NCBI GenBank assembly: GCA_913057225.1
Contig: CAJXNT010000001.1
Coordinates: 1 to 64,000, forward strand
Direction of reading: 5' to 3'
Source of the DNA: an uncultured Mycoplasmatota bacterium
Lineage (GTDB): Bacteria > Bacillota_I > Bacilli_A > Izemoplasmatales > Izemoplasmataceae
Length of the DNA: 64,000 nucleotides
In this document: in pieces, positions 47,956 to 56,541 of the stretch
How positions within the stretch are numbered: position 1 is the first letter of the stretch
How the letters are laid out: every line of letters begins with the position of its first letter
Translations under genes and position numbers: made by a program
Notes under the pieces: model-generated
Told to the model about the DNA's origin: nothing
Seen by the model: the letters and a program-made list of their open reading frames with translations, nothing else
Database searches by the model: none

Positions 47956-49932
47956 TTTTTCACCTTCTTCATCGAATGCATCGAGCGCCCCAATGAGGGT
48001 GGCTTTCACCGTTTTGACTTGGGTGGCTTCGATTTGAGTGGCGGCGTTATTGAGATGGCCACCGCCTCCGAGTTTTTCCATCATCGCTTGCACGTTGAAA
48101 CGGTCGACGCTTCGCGCGCTGATGCCTATTATTTTATCGTTAAGGCGACCGATTGTAAAACTCGCCTCAATGTGACTGATTTTCAGCTGCTCATCGGCAA
48201 TTTTCGCCAACATGGTCCGGTCGATAAACTCCGTATTGGGAATGGTCACCACCGAGTAACGGCCTAAGAAAACCTCGGCGCTGGCCACGTATTTGGCTTT
48301 CAGTTGAACGATGTCGGCGGATTCTCTTAAGATGTTGTTGATTTTCAGTGAATCGGCTCCATAAGATCTTAAAAGCCCAGCGGCTTCGTAAGTTCTTGAA
48401 CCCGTGCGGTAGAGAAAATTATTCGTATCGACAATGATCCCAGAAAGCATAATGGTCGCTTCCAGAGGCGAAAGCCCCGTGCTGGGGTGAAAGACTTTGA
48501 GCATCTCGACCACAAGCTCTGACGTGGACGAGGCGTACGGTTCTAAATACATAAATTGGGCGTTGGAGAGTGCGTCATCAAGTAAACGGTGATGGTCGAT
48601 GATGGCATAGCGCTGGAAGGTTTGAATGAGACTGGTTGAAAGCAGTTGCCCTTCCGAATGATGGTCCACCAAGATGAGTAAGGCTTCTTTTTGCGTGGTG
48701 GCCATGGCTTCATGAGGCGCAATGAACATGTTTTTGACCAAGCCTCCGGATTCTTGCATGGCTAAAATCTTACGGACGCTCTCAGTTACATCATACGGAT
48801 CCAAAAGGATTTTTACTTTTTTATGCATGGCTTCCGCCATTTTATAAACCCCAATGGATGCGCCCAGCGCATCCGTATCGGCATGCTGATGCGGGGCAAT
48901 GTAAACTTCTTCCACTTGATCCATGAGGCGCGAAAGTTTTTGCGCGTGAATGCGCGCCGCAATGCGGGTGCGTTTTTCGTGGATTTGCGGGTTGCCCCCA
49001 TAATATTTCAGAGTCTCGCCTTCTTCATTGACCACGATTTGGTCGCCCCCTCGGGTGACCGCGGTGTCCATGGCTTGATTGGCAATGTCAGAAAGTTCAT
49101 CAAAGGGAATCGACGCGAGGGCAATCCCCCCACTCACTGTTAAAATCAGTTCTTTTTCTTGGCCAATTGAGGATAGAGCTTTAAGGAAACTAAACTCTTC
49201 GTCCATGGCCGCCTTCAATTCCTTACGGTATCCCATCACCATGGTGATCCGTTCGTTCAACGTGACCACATGAAAATGATAGGGCTCCGCCCATTTTTCA
49301 ATCGTCCCCAACATTTCATTGAGGAGGGCATTGCGTTCCCCGCGGTCTAAGGCGTCCAAGGTTTCTTCGATTTGATCGAATTGAAAATATCCGATAAAAG
49401 GCGTTTCATCGATGGTTCTTTGCCGCAATAATTCGCGTTCGGTCACCGGCGATAAATACACCGTCTTTCGATTGGGCACGTAGGCCACTTCAAATTGCTG
49501 GCCGTTGATGTTGACCACCGGTCGCGTCTCTGGGTGGAGTTTGATGCCTTCATAGAGTTTAGGGTGAATCAATTGGAGTTGTTTGCCTTGCAGCGAGGTC
49601 CCAAATAAATCATTGATGATTTTGTTCGCGTAGATGATGGTGTCGTCATCTTCCAGCAACAACACGCCGATGCTGTGGTAATAAAGAATGTGGGATTCAA
49701 TTTCTTTTTTTTGCCGAATTTGCTTGTCTTTGGTCAGTAATCGGTTTTCCATGCGGCGAAGTTGGATGCCTTGGTTTTTAAGCAACCCATGCATCAGTCC
49801 AACCATGATCAACAGCGTCAGTGCACTCGCTAAAAGCGCCCAAAAAAAGACGGGGTCATCGCGCAAAAAAATCGCGAACCCTGTCAGAATGAGGGCCGAT
49901 AGAATGATCATGATTTGCAAGACTTTTTTCAT
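47512..49932 (-). CDS. in-frame fusion of c-di-AMP phosphodiesterase GdpP and ribosomal protein L9
   Basis: An 806-residue frame. Residues 1-659 are GdpP: two N-terminal helices (about 4-22 and 28-48), a PAS-like region, a degenerate GGDEF, then DHH motifs HADTDALGASIG, LVDHHSEG, IIDHHR and the DHHA1 loop GGGGHLNNAAT. Such enzymes degrade cyclic di-AMP at the membrane. From residue 660 the same frame reads a full L9 (MKVILLKDVKNKGRKDE, AAGYGNYLV). In Bacillus gdpP, rplI and dnaB are adjacent separate genes; here the stop between the first two is missing. The gene ends in TGA. Confidence 0.9.
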   Translation of the reverse strand: MKKVLQIMIILSALILTGFAIFLRDDPVFFWALLASALTLLIMVGLMHGLLKNQGIQLRRMENRLLTKDKQIRQKKEIESHILYYHSIGVLLLEDDDTIIYANKIINDLFGTSLQGKQLQLIHPKLYEGIKLHPETRPVVNINGQQFEVAYVPNRKTVYLSPVTERELLRQRTIDETPFIGYFQFDQIEETLDALDRGERNALLNEMLGTIEKWAEPYHFHVVTLNERITMVMGYRKELKAAMDEEFSFLKALSSIGQEKELILTVSGGIALASIPFDELSDIANQAMDTAVTRGGDQIVVNEEGETLKYYGGNPQIHEKRTRIAARIHAQKLSRLMDQVEEVYIAPHQHADTDALGASIGVYKMAEAMHKKVKILLDPYDVTESVRKILAMQESGGLVKNMFIAPHEAMATTQKEALLILVDHHSEGQLLSTSLIQTFQRYAIIDHHRLLDDALSNAQFMYLEPYASSTSELVVEMLKVFHPSTGLSPLEATIMLSGIIVDTNNFLYRTGSRTYEAAGLLRSYGADSLKINNILRESADIVQLKAKYVASAEVFLGRYSVVTIPNTEFIDRTMLAKIADEQLKISHIEASFTIGRLNDKIIGISARSVDRFNVQAMMEKLGGGGHLNNAATQIEATQVKTVKATLIGALDAFDEEGEKMKVILLKDVKNKGRKDEIIEVAAGYGNYLVSSKLAVPASDDNIDALKAKQAQQKADEIKELADAKALKERIDFRAVKLPVKVGEKGKLFAKVNTKMIADAFKEQHDMTLDKRKIQLTEKIESLGTYKVEIKLHKDVTATFEVVVTQE

Positions 49933-49959
49933 ACTTTCCTCGTCATTTTGAGTGGGTTT

Positions 49960-49968
49960 ATTATATCA
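49960..49968 (-). promoter_or_regulatory. extended -10 of the gdpP-rplI gene
   Basis: TGATATAAT on the minus strand, about 28 bases before the start; the -35 region is poor. Confidence 0.5.
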
Positions 49969-50021
49969 TAGGGAATGAGTCAAAATTCCCCCCTGATTGC
50001 CAGGGAGAAATAGGTGAATCC

Positions 50022-50699
50022 ATGAATGAATTGCTTTGGATTGCGCTTGCGCTGATTAACTTTACGGCGCTTGGGCTGGTCTATAAATATTACGGGTTGA
50101 TGGGCCTTTTTGCTTGGATTGCGATGAACTCCGTCATTGCCAACATCCAAGTGACCAAAACCATCGAATTTTTTGGCTTGACCGCCACCTTGGGCAATAT
50201 TGCCTATGGCTCAATCTTTCTGGCCACCGATGCCATCAGTGAAAAATACGGCCTTAAAGAAGCGAAAAAAGCGGTCATCATCGGCTTTGTGAGTTTACTG
50301 TTTTTCGTGCTGGTGATGCAAATCAGCTTACTATTTACCCCGCAATCGGGCGCCGTTCATGACGCGCTTGCCGTGATTTTTGGGTTGATTCCAAGAATTG
50401 CACTCGGCAGTCTCGTTGCTTACATCCTCTCACAGTGGTTGGATGTGTATTTATTCCAATACATCAAAAAGAATACTCCGGGCGAAAAGAAACTTTACTT
50501 AAGAAACCTCTTTTCCACCGCCACCTCGCAACTCATCGATACGGCCATTTTCGTGCCCATTGCGTTTCTTGGAGCGTTTGAATTTGCCATTGTGGTTGAT
50601 ATATTCATCACAACCTATCTCATCAAACTCTTTGTGGCGCTCATTGACACCCCGTTCATCTATTGGATTAAATCCATGACCCCGAAGGAGACCGAGTGA
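50022..50699 (+). CDS. queuosine-precursor transporter (VUT/YhhQ family)
   Basis: A 225-residue membrane protein with six or seven helices. The segments FFGLTATLGNIAYGSIFLATDAISEKYG and LIDTAIFVPIAF match the VUT family (DUF165), which imports preQ0/preQ1 or related bases for tRNA queuosine. It ends in TGA overlapping the next gene's GTG start. The leader has two small hairpins (GGGAAT/ATTCCC and CCCTG/CAGGG) but I do not see a preQ1 riboswitch signature. Confidence 0.88.
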   Translation: MNELLWIALALINFTALGLVYKYYGLMGLFAWIAMNSVIANIQVTKTIEFFGLTATLGNIAYGSIFLATDAISEKYGLKEAKKAVIIGFVSLLFFVLVMQISLLFTPQSGAVHDALAVIFGLIPRIALGSLVAYILSQWLDVYLFQYIKKNTPGEKKLYLRNLFSTATSQLIDTAIFVPIAFLGAFEFAIVVDIFITTYLIKLFVALIDTPFIYWIKSMTPKETE

Positions 50700-51541
50700 A
50701 GTCTTTGGTCATCGGGGATGTCAGTGTTGATACCATCGTTCATCTCGCGACACCCCTGACGTCGGCCGCCACCCATTTTCCCGTGGATACTTACCAGCGG
50801 ATCGGAGGCAGTGCCGCGGGTAAAGCCCTCAATCTTGATTATTTTCATCGCGAAGTGGATCTCATCACGCGCATTGGCCGAGATTCCGTGGGAAAAACCA
50901 TTCAAGATCGGTTTAAAGACACCGGCGTAACCCCTCATTTCATTGAGACACATGAAGCGTCCATCACCCACACCAATTACCTGGCCCAAACCGCCGAACG
51001 CATCAGCATCTTTACCTCGCACCCGGAGGTTACACTCGATGCGTATTATGCACAGTATCAATCGTTGATTGCCTCGGCAGACACTTTATTTTTGGAACTG
51101 TCGGGTGGGTTTCACCCGTGGGCTTCTCAGATTAAGCATCCCAATGTCTGGGTGGATTTGCATGATTACGATGGGGTCAATCCTTTTATGGACCCCTACA
51201 TCGAACTCGCAAGAGTTGTGGTCATGAGCGATGTGCAACTCTCGCAATCATCTGCCCATGAGATTGGGGTGAAACTCTCGCGTCAAAAAGCCGCGGTCAT
51301 CATCACCCATGCCGCGCGTGGACTCACCCTTTTTGAAAACGGGCAATCGTATGCATATCCCCTCTTAAATCCCACCACCCCCGTGGATTCCGATGGGGCG
51401 GGAGATGCCCTCATCAGTGCGCTCTTTCATTACTGGGATGAGGGTCTAGATTCCGCCATCCAAAAAGCCATGGCGCATGCCGCACAGGTGGTCATGGAAA
51501 AAGATCTCACATTAAATAAAACACCTCATACCCGTGGGTAA
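50696..51541 (+). CDS. PfkB-family carbohydrate/nucleoside kinase
   Basis: A 281-residue ribokinase-fold enzyme. N-terminal GGSAAGKALNLDYF substrate loop and C-terminal VDSDGAGDALISAL with the catalytic Asp are present. The start is GTG at 50696 with AAGGAGA five bases before it and a four-base overlap with the transporter. Pairing with a base transporter suggests a nucleoside or pseudouridine kinase, but the sugar is unproven. Its last codons lie inside the shared terminator. Confidence 0.85.
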   Translation: MKSLVIGDVSVDTIVHLATPLTSAATHFPVDTYQRIGGSAAGKALNLDYFHREVDLITRIGRDSVGKTIQDRFKDTGVTPHFIETHEASITHTNYLAQTAERISIFTSHPEVTLDAYYAQYQSLIASADTLFLELSGGFHPWASQIKHPNVWVDLHDYDGVNPFMDPYIELARVVVMSDVQLSQSSAHEIGVKLSRQKAAVIITHAARGLTLFENGQSYAYPLLNPTTPVDSDGAGDALISALFHYWDEGLDSAIQKAMAHAAQVVMEKDLTLNKTPHTRG

Positions 51542-51552
51542 GAGGTGTTTTT
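51517..51552. terminator. bidirectional terminator between pfkB-type kinase and rpsR
   Basis: AAAACACCTC pairs with GAGGTGTTTT around ATACCC/GGTA, with A and T runs on both sides. Confidence 0.85.
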
Positions 51553-51554
51553 TA

Positions 51555-51788
51555 TTAGTCTTTAACAAATGGAAGTAAGGCCATATGACGGGCGCGTTTG
51601 ATGGCGATCGCCAAATCTTTTTGATAGCCTGCTTTGGTTCCAGTCACACGTCTGGGTAAAATTTTACCACGGTCGGAGATGAAACGTTTTAAGAGTTCAA
51701 CATCTTTATAATCGATGTAGGTAATTTTGTTTTCAGTAAAGAAACAGGTTTTTTTACGGCGTTTACGAAAGCCTTGATTTCTGGGCAT
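51555..51788 (-). CDS. rpsR: 30S ribosomal protein S18
   Basis: A 77-residue protein with [17 protein letters not shown] and the basic C-terminal part [11 protein letters not shown]. Last gene of rpsF-ssb-rpsR; partner of S6 in the 30S platform. Confidence 0.97.
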   Translation of the reverse strand: MPRNQGFRKRRKKTCFFTENKITYIDYKDVELLKRFISDRGKILPRRVTGTKAGYQKDLAIAIKRARHMALLPFVKD

Positions 51789-51799
51789 AACTTTCCTCC

Positions 51800-52249
51800 T
51801 TAAAAGGGTAAATCATCATCGGGAATGTCGATGATGGGAGCCTCATCTTGGTACGGTTTCGGCTCCGGGTTGGATGGGGATTTGGATTGATAATCATACG
51901 GTGAGTTTTGGGACGCGCCGCTGTTTGCACTTTTGGGCTCTAAAAACTGCACCGAATCGGCAACCACTTCGGTGGCCGTCCGTTTGTTGCCATTGGCATC
52001 TTCATAATTGCGGGTTTGAATCCGGCCTTCCACGCCCACCAAACTGCCTTTCGACAGATATTGATTGACGGTTTCGGCTTGTCTTCTCCACGCACTGCAG
52101 TTGATGAAATCCGCTTGCTGATCGGCGTCGGATTTCGCATACGGGCGGTTGACCGCCACCGTGAAAGAAACGACGGGGATATCATTGCTGGTTCTTCTGA
52201 GTTCTGGGTCTCGGGTTAAACGCCCGACTAAAACCACGCGATTAATCAT
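51800..52249 (-). CDS. ssb: single-stranded DNA-binding protein
   Basis: 149 residues: OB-fold (residues 1-105, [16 protein letters not shown]), a Pro/Ser/Gln linker and the acidic tip DIPDDDLPF that recruits replication and repair partners. Lies between rpsF and rpsR. Confidence 0.97.
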   Translation of the reverse strand: MINRVVLVGRLTRDPELRRTSNDIPVVSFTVAVNRPYAKSDADQQADFINCSAWRRQAETVNQYLSKGSLVGVEGRIQTRNYEDANGNKRTATEVVADSVQFLEPKSANSGASQNSPYDYQSKSPSNPEPKPYQDEAPIIDIPDDDLPF

Positions 52250-52259
52250 AAAATGCCTC

Positions 52260-52547
52260 CTAGCGAACGTCGCGAATGATCAAATAGCGAATCACATCTT
52301 CTTTAATGCGAATGATGCGATCGAATTCTGCACGCGCCGCTTCTGTTGCTTCAACATCTAACACGACGTAGTAGCCTTTGGTAAAATCTTGAATTTCATA
52401 TTCGAGATTTCTCAGGCCCCATTCGCTCACTTTAACCACTTTTGAGTCATGGCTCGTAATGATTCCATTGAGTTCATCAATGAGGGCTTTACGAGGCTCA
52501 TCTTCCAAGTTGGGGCGAATGATGTACATGATTTCGTACTTTTGCAT
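52260..52547 (-). CDS. rpsF: 30S ribosomal protein S6
   Basis: A 95-residue protein with the S6 fold (YEIMYIIRPNLED, GLRNLEYEIQDFTKGYYVVLDVEA). Start follows AGGAGG. The leader upstream holds a candidate S6:S18 binding hairpin. Confidence 0.97.
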   Translation of the reverse strand: MQKYEIMYIIRPNLEDEPRKALIDELNGIITSHDSKVVKVSEWGLRNLEYEIQDFTKGYYVVLDVEATEAARAEFDRIIRIKEDVIRYLIIRDVR

Positions 52548-52569
52548 GGTTACCTCCTTTTGGACAGGG

Positions 52570-52588
52570 GCTACACCGACGGTGTAGC
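52570..52588 (-). promoter_or_regulatory. candidate S6:S18 binding hairpin in the rpsF leader
   Basis: GCTACACCG-TC-GGTGTAGC in the leader, with a CCG next to the loop, and a second stem GCGC/GCGC upstream. The S6:S18 complex represses rpsF in many bacteria through a CCG-containing hairpin that mimics its 16S site. The match is by motif and position. Confidence 0.55.
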
Positions 52589-52619
52589 AAGGATATGCGC
52601 GTTTTTTAGCGCGAATATG

Positions 52620-52648
52620 ATTATATCACACCTAAGGCCGTGTTGCCA
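52620..52648 (-). promoter_or_regulatory. rpsF-ssb-rpsR promoter
   Basis: TGGCAA (52643-52648), 17 bases, TATAAT (52620-52625) with TG one base before the -10. It directly follows the stop of the hydrolase gene. Confidence 0.7.
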
Positions 52649-52649
52649 C

Positions 52650-53378
52650 CTATTTTAGTGCCGCCTTCGTGTGCGCCATGATGGCCGCCATCATCGGCTT
52701 GGTGATGTGGTGATCGGTGTCGAATATTTCCAAAGAAACGTGTGCGGATTTGTGGGCGTCATAAAAGGCTTGAACCCCGCCGATGGGCACCACATCATCC
52801 TGGGTTCCATGAAACATTTTTATCGCCCCATAGTGCATCTCATCGAAACGTAACGCTGGATTTAATGCACGCATTTTCGTTTGGGCGTTTTCCGCCATCT
52901 CCGGATATTCTTCTTTGCGGCTTTCGGGCGCCATGTCGATTAAGGATTGATAATCGGGGGTGGTGATGACACCGTAAAATTGATCGACCCGGTCGGTGAG
53001 CGTCAAAAGATGATAGCCGATGATGCCGCCCATGGAAATCCCCAAATAATCAAAGCGCTCATACTGTGGAAACTTCGCCTCAAATAGATCGATGATGTCT
53101 TGCGCGGTGGGATGAATGATATGGGGCATCGTCATCCCGCCGATCGGTGGGGTTTTTTCGATAAACGGATATTCGCCTCTGGCCCCGTGCATCCGCGCAT
53201 CGGTCGCAACGACGGTGTAACCCGCATCCGCCAGGGGCACGCCCATCAGGCTCATCGATTTTTCTTTATTGCCATAAATGCCATGTTGAACGAATATTAA
53301 ACGCTCTGGGGCGTCCCCCTCATACACAAGATACGGAATATCGTTCCATTTTTCTTTTTGGATGTTAACGCCCATCAT
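52650..53378 (-). CDS. alpha/beta hydrolase (YitV-like esterase)
   Basis: A 242-residue hydrolase. Oxyanion region FVQHGIYGNKEKS, nucleophile elbow GISMGG, then a possible acid (PIGGVQAF region) and His in TDHHITKP. Closest in style to Bacillus YitV, an esterase of unknown substrate. It overlaps the end of cinA by 14 bases. Confidence 0.82.
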   Translation of the reverse strand: MMGVNIQKEKWNDIPYLVYEGDAPERLIFVQHGIYGNKEKSMSLMGVPLADAGYTVVATDARMHGARGEYPFIEKTPPIGGMTMPHIIHPTAQDIIDLFEAKFPQYERFDYLGISMGGIIGYHLLTLTDRVDQFYGVITTPDYQSLIDMAPESRKEEYPEMAENAQTKMRALNPALRFDEMHYGAIKMFHGTQDDVVPIGGVQAFYDAHKSAHVSLEIFDTDHHITKPMMAAIMAHTKAALK

Positions 53379-54579
53379 CCATCACCCTTCTCAGTAACAT
53401 ATGAAGTAAAAATGCGGTGGTTCGCTCTCGAATAAAGGACCGGTTGCCTTGTAAGGTCACCGTGTTCAATGTGGTTTTGCCGTGATACTTGACCGCCATA
53501 AAGACTTGGCCAATCGGCACGCTGCCATCGCTGGTCGGTCCGGCGTAGCCCGTGATGGCCCCGCATAAGTCGGCCCCGGTTTGCGCATGCAATCCTTCGA
53601 CCATGGCGTGAGCCACTTCTTCACTGACGGCGGTTTTTTCTTGCAATAATACGGGGTCAATGCCGAGATATTTGATCTTGGCCGCGTCGGAATAAACAAT
53701 TAGACTTTCTTTTAACACCTGCGACGCTCCAGGAATGTCGGTCAACCGTGCACTGACCATGCCCGCCGTCATCGATTCGGCGACGGCGATGGTTTCTTGA
53801 CGCTTTGTGAGCGCCTCAATGAGCAACGCTTCAAAGGTGGTTTGATACGGCCCCACAATGTAGGCCCCAGCGCGCGCTTTAAATGCCTCCATAGCGAGAT
53901 GAAGTTTCGTTTCATCCTGCGCCGTGAAAAAATATTGAATTTCTCCGTTGCCCGCATACGGGGCGATATAGACGTCGGGGTGTTGGGCGTACAATCCTGC
54001 CAATAAATCTTCCATTTCCGATTCACCAATGCCCGCGACTAAAAAGCCGTCTTCATGCATCGTTTCTTGGAAGGTTTCTTGGAAAAACGCTTTGACATAA
54101 GGTAGCATCGGATTGAGTTCCACCGGGGGCCCTGGAAGTAACACAACCCACTGGTTCGTTGGCGTTTTAAAGATGGCCCCGGGCGCAGTGCCTTGGGGAT
54201 TATCTAAGATCGTGGCCGAAGCCGGAAAATAGGCTTGTTTTAAATTGGATTCAGACATCGGTTTGCCGTAGCGTTTAAACTGCGCTTTGATCGCTTCAAG
54301 CGATGGTTCATGCAAGGTTAACGGCATCTTGAAAAAATCACACACCGTTTCTTTGGTGAGATCATCCGGGGTTGGGCCTAAACCCCCCGTGAAAATAATC
54401 ACCTCATCATGGATGTGTGAAAGTTCTTGAAAAATCGCTTCAGGATCGTCTTTGACGATGTAGGCATGATCGATGGAAATGCCAATGCCTTTGAGACTTC
54501 TGGCAATGGTCACCAAATGACGATTGAGCGTTTTTCCCATCAATAATTCATGCCCAATGGATACGACGCTTGCGCGCAT
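53365..54579 (-). CDS. cinA: CinA-like nicotinamide-nucleotide amidase
   Basis: 404 residues with two domains: an N-terminal MoaB/MogA-like COG1058 part (VSIGHELLMGKTLN, FTGGLGPTPDD) and a C-terminal PncC deamidase (AVAESMTAGMVSARLTDIPGAS, GITGYAGPTSDG). The family recycles NMN-type pyridine nucleotides, and in streptococci and Bacillus belongs to the competence regulon. No competence operator was seen here. Confidence 0.93.
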   Translation of the reverse strand: MRASVVSIGHELLMGKTLNRHLVTIARSLKGIGISIDHAYIVKDDPEAIFQELSHIHDEVIIFTGGLGPTPDDLTKETVCDFFKMPLTLHEPSLEAIKAQFKRYGKPMSESNLKQAYFPASATILDNPQGTAPGAIFKTPTNQWVVLLPGPPVELNPMLPYVKAFFQETFQETMHEDGFLVAGIGESEMEDLLAGLYAQHPDVYIAPYAGNGEIQYFFTAQDETKLHLAMEAFKARAGAYIVGPYQTTFEALLIEALTKRQETIAVAESMTAGMVSARLTDIPGASQVLKESLIVYSDAAKIKYLGIDPVLLQEKTAVSEEVAHAMVEGLHAQTGADLCGAITGYAGPTSDGSVPIGQVFMAVKYHGKTTLNTVTLQGNRSFIRERTTAFLLHMLLRRVMDDGR

Positions 54580-54591
54580 GTCGCCTCCTTT

Positions 54592-55695
54592 TTAGACGTT
54601 AAATCGAAAGAGTAATATATCGCCATCTTGGACGGCGTATTCTTTGCCTTCCAAGCGGTATAGGCCTTTTTCTTTGGCGCCTTGAACCCCACCTTCAGCG
54701 ACGAAATCATCGTAACTCACGGTTTCGGCGCGAATGAAGCCTTTTTCAAAATCGGAGTGAATGACGCCGGCACACGCTTTCGCCGTCATCCCTTCTTTAA
54801 AGGTCCACGCTCTCACTTCTTTTTCTCCTGCGGTGAAAAACGTCCGGAGTTTCAGCACATGATAACTTTTTTGAATCAAGGCATCAAGTCCGCTTTGAGA
54901 AAGCCCCAGTGCCTCCAGCATTTCAATCTTTTCATCGTCATCAAAACTGATCAGTTCACTTTCCAGTTGGGCTGATAGTGCCGTGATATCGGCCTTTTCA
55001 CTCGCCGCAAACGCGTTGAGTTTTTGATACGATTCCAACGCGTCCAGATCTTTGAGCTGGGCTTCCGAGACATTGAGCACATACAGCATCGGTTTACTGG
55101 TGAGCAGCCCAAACCCTTTGAGGCGTTTCATTTCATCGGCACTGAACGTTTCGGTGCGAATTGGGGTTTCATTTTCTAAAAGGGTCTTCACCCGGGAAAG
55201 CAGTTGAAACTCCGCCACGGCCTCTTCATCAACTTTCAGAGCGGCCTTTTTTTCAATTTTAGGGAGTCTTGTACTGACGAGTTCTAAATCCGCCAAGATG
55301 AGTTCAAGTTGAATGGTTTTCAAATCTCGAATTGGGTCAACGGAGCCATCCACATGGGTGACGTTATCATCGTCAAAGGCACGGATGACGTGAATGATCG
55401 CATCCACCGCCCGGATATGCGATAAAAACTGATTGCCGAGGCCTTCGCCTTTGGAGGCGCCTCGGACGAGCCCAGCGATGTCGGTAAATTCAAAGGTGGT
55501 GGGAACTTTTTTCTTGGGGTTGACCATGGCGTTGAGCGTTTCTAAACGAGGGTCGGGGACGAAGACCGTGCCCACGTTGGGTTCAATGGTCGCAAAGGGG
55601 TAATTGGCGGCCAAAATGCCGGCCTTGGTGATGGCGTTAAAAAGCGTCGATTTACCCACATTGGGTAAACCGACGATGCCTGCGGTTAAACTCAT
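54592..55695 (-). CDS. ychF: redox-regulated ATPase YchF (OLA1 family)
   Basis: 367 residues. P-loop GLPNVGKSTLFNAIT, ADIAGLVRGASKGEGLGNQF and a C-terminal TGS domain ending DGDILLFRFNV. Obg-related but prefers ATP; linked to translation and stress. Follows the nitroreductase gene. Confidence 0.96.
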   Translation of the reverse strand: MSLTAGIVGLPNVGKSTLFNAITKAGILAANYPFATIEPNVGTVFVPDPRLETLNAMVNPKKKVPTTFEFTDIAGLVRGASKGEGLGNQFLSHIRAVDAIIHVIRAFDDDNVTHVDGSVDPIRDLKTIQLELILADLELVSTRLPKIEKKAALKVDEEAVAEFQLLSRVKTLLENETPIRTETFSADEMKRLKGFGLLTSKPMLYVLNVSEAQLKDLDALESYQKLNAFAASEKADITALSAQLESELISFDDDEKIEMLEALGLSQSGLDALIQKSYHVLKLRTFFTAGEKEVRAWTFKEGMTAKACAGVIHSDFEKGFIRAETVSYDDFVAEGGVQGAKEKGLYRLEGKEYAVQDGDILLFRFNV

Positions 55696-55703
55696 GCAAA
55701 CCT

Positions 55704-56525
55704 CTATGAATTGACGTGAATGGACGCCACGTATTCAAGGCCTTCAGGCCTTGGGGCTGCGTCGTCCATGAGAATTTGACCGGTGTGACTCAAGGATTCG
55801 AGCCCGATCATGATGTGGCGCATGGCAATGCCCATGTTAATCATTTCAGAGTCAGCCACTTGTTCAGGGAATTTTTCGGTCCGTTTTAAATAGAGATGGA
55901 AATCATCGTCTTTGACCAGCACCCGCCACGGTTGTTTGTTGAGCGCAGACGGCGCTAAGCGGACGAGTTCTAAGACTTCATAGTAAGGATGAGATTTATC
56001 CACCGGGGTGGAAAAATCATTGAAACCGAATAAGTCTTCGTGTTTTTTCCGGTCGGACGCTTCTTGTTTCATGCGTAAGAACCGTTCTTTTAAGCTTTGT
56101 TTGTAGCCGGGATACCCCACCGGGGCCATCACCGGAACGACGTGCCCTTCACGGGCAAAGTTTTCTAAATCTTCATTGTCAAAATCCCCAGACAGCCAAA
56201 CGGTTCCAAACCCGCGTTTGACGAGTTCCAGAATGGCTTTTTCAAACACATACCCAAAATCAAGGAGGCCGGTTTTGGTGTTTTCCGTGCTTCCTGTGAG
56301 ATAGGCAGGGACGTGTTTCACGTACCCATACATCCCGACTTTTTTACTTTCGGGAGAATGGGCATCTTTGTTTCTTAAGAAATAGAGTTTGACGGGGGTT
56401 CCAAACGGCGCCGCTTCTTGCATGCCATCTTGGACAATTTTTTGAATGACTTTCTCGTCGTCTAGGCTGATCGTCTTTTTTTCAAAGGTGCGCACAGAAT
56501 GCCGTTGTTTAATGACTTGAATCAT
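55704..56525 (-). CDS. nitroreductase-family flavoprotein, duplicated TM-nitroreductase type
   Basis: 273 residues from 56525, where CAGGAGG is ideally placed; upstream in-frame ATGs lie within tatD. The N-terminal half begins VIKQRHSVRTFEKK and the C-terminal half has LVRLAPSALNKQPWRV, both FMN-binding signatures of the nitroreductase fold, so the protein is a two-lobed member (putative TM nitroreductase family). Substrate unknown. Confidence 0.88.
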   Translation of the reverse strand: MIQVIKQRHSVRTFEKKTISLDDEKVIQKIVQDGMQEAAPFGTPVKLYFLRNKDAHSPESKKVGMYGYVKHVPAYLTGSTENTKTGLLDFGYVFEKAILELVKRGFGTVWLSGDFDNEDLENFAREGHVVPVMAPVGYPGYKQSLKERFLRMKQEASDRKKHEDLFGFNDFSTPVDKSHPYYEVLELVRLAPSALNKQPWRVLVKDDDFHLYLKRTEKFPEQVADSEMINMGIAMRHIMIGLESLSHTGQILMDDAAPRPEGLEYVASIHVNS

Positions 56526-56541
56526 GGATTGCCTCCTGAGG

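Noticed and set aside
47955-49932. GdpP and L9 as two ordinary separate genes
   Set aside because: No stop codon separates them in the given sequence. A sequencing error remains possible and is stated in the finding.
49969-50021. Possible preQ1 riboswitch before the queuosine-precursor transporter
   Set aside because: Two small hairpins are present, but the preQ1 aptamer consensus with its A-rich tail and pseudoknot was not found.
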